From NCBI GenBank assembly GCA_964461265.1, contig CAYWTS010000013.1:1-49656 (forward strand): DNA of 49,656 bases. The letters are read 5' to 3'. This document shows, one piece after another, positions 49,554-49,656 of the stretch. The position numbers were made by a program, and so were the translations under genes. Every line of letters begins with the position of its first letter. Within the stretch, counting starts at the first letter, position 1. The notes beneath the pieces are model-generated. The model was not told the DNA's origin. It made no database searches and saw nothing but the letters and a program-made list of their open reading frames with translations. The stretch is from CAYWTS01 sp964461265 (GTDB lineage: Bacteria > Bacteroidota > Ignavibacteria > Tepidaquicellales > OLB5).

Positions 49554-49656
49554 ATGCTCACAAAAGAAAAAATACTTGAAGCACTTCAGGAAGTTAAAGA
49601 CCCTGAGATACCGACAATCTCGGTGGTAGATCTTGGAATTGTTACGGATGTAATAA
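49554..49656 (+). CDS. paaD: Start of PaaD, iron-sulfur maturation factor of the epoxidase (3'-truncated)
   Basis: 34 codons to the window edge. LEALQEVKDPEIPTISVVDL followed by GIVTDV is the MIP18/DUF59 N-terminus; the PEIP...S-x-x-D-L-G form and the position after paaC favour PaaD over SufT. It needs its own ribosome binding after the inserted element; no strong Shine-Dalgarno is seen (a weak AGGGA at 49533). Confidence 0.8.
   Translation, partial: MLTKEKILEALQEVKDPEIPTISVVDLGIVTDVI

Overview
The window reads as a scaffold from an FCB-group bacterium, most likely Ignavibacteria (Ignavibacteriota/Chlorobi side), probably metagenome-assembled. Evidence: several secreted proteins end in the type IX secretion (T9SS) type A sorting domain with the NYPNPFNP signature; bshA indicates bacillithiol; promoters match the Bacteroidota form TTG(N)-N19-TANNTTTG rather than the E. 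coli form; TTG start codons are frequent. DNA is AT-rich and gene-dense. A run of 100 Ns (16183-16282) marks a scaffold join whose two flanks are the same 55 bases, so the true gap is probably zero.

Layout. 1-6622: end of one T9SS cargo protein, a TPR/LuxR-type regulator, a stand-alone copy of that type of HTH, two further T9SS cargo proteins (SBBP-like beta-propeller; sialidase-like propeller) and a DUF4846 lipoprotein. 6695-13420: housekeeping genes, namely cdaA-pcm-miaA, a degenerate 3-hydroxyacyl-CoA dehydrogenase-like gene abutting head-to-head a TIGR02757 gene, bshA, a small secreted protein, a LytR_C protein and rsfS. 13470-16115 (minus): efp-accB-accC. 16689-22578: gapA, pgk, a HisC-like aminotransferase, a CDP-alcohol phosphatidyltransferase and a lipoprotein with a degenerate HtrA-like domain. 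22621-26180 (minus): small membrane protein, CPBP protease, recG. 26417-27954: an AT-rich ThaI-like restriction-modification pair. 27963-36256: a secreted conserved protein, then an AddAB-like recombination pair and an outer-membrane-type protein. 36524-41704: VWA protein, WbpB/WlbA-like sugar dehydrogenase, pdxH with a GNAT gene, and a GT4 glycosyltransferase. 41790-46339: T9SS-sorted subtilase, DinB-family protein, tadA, MATE exporter. 46425-end: a TetR regulator and the phenylacetyl-CoA epoxidase genes paaA, paaB, paaC and the start of paaD.

Several layers of structured non-coding DNA overlie this fairly ordinary gene set. (i) Three copies (39031, 44840, 49351) of an undescribed-looking two-hairpin element: a 16-nt hairpin of near-constant sequence, a 24-27 nt spacer, and a 20-nt hairpin whose stem sequence differs between copies but always pairs. 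Two copies also carry outer inverted repeats, and one sits inside the paa operon. (ii) Five intergenic tracts built from degenerate 7-bp repeats. (iii) A 73-nt cloverleaf-like fold at 29458 that is not a tRNA. (iv) Dispersed GC-rich palindromes at gene ends or just before starts. (v) A recurrent promoter motif, in some genes so close to the start codon that the mRNA would be leaderless. No tRNA, rRNA, CRISPR array or recognisable transposase gene was seen.
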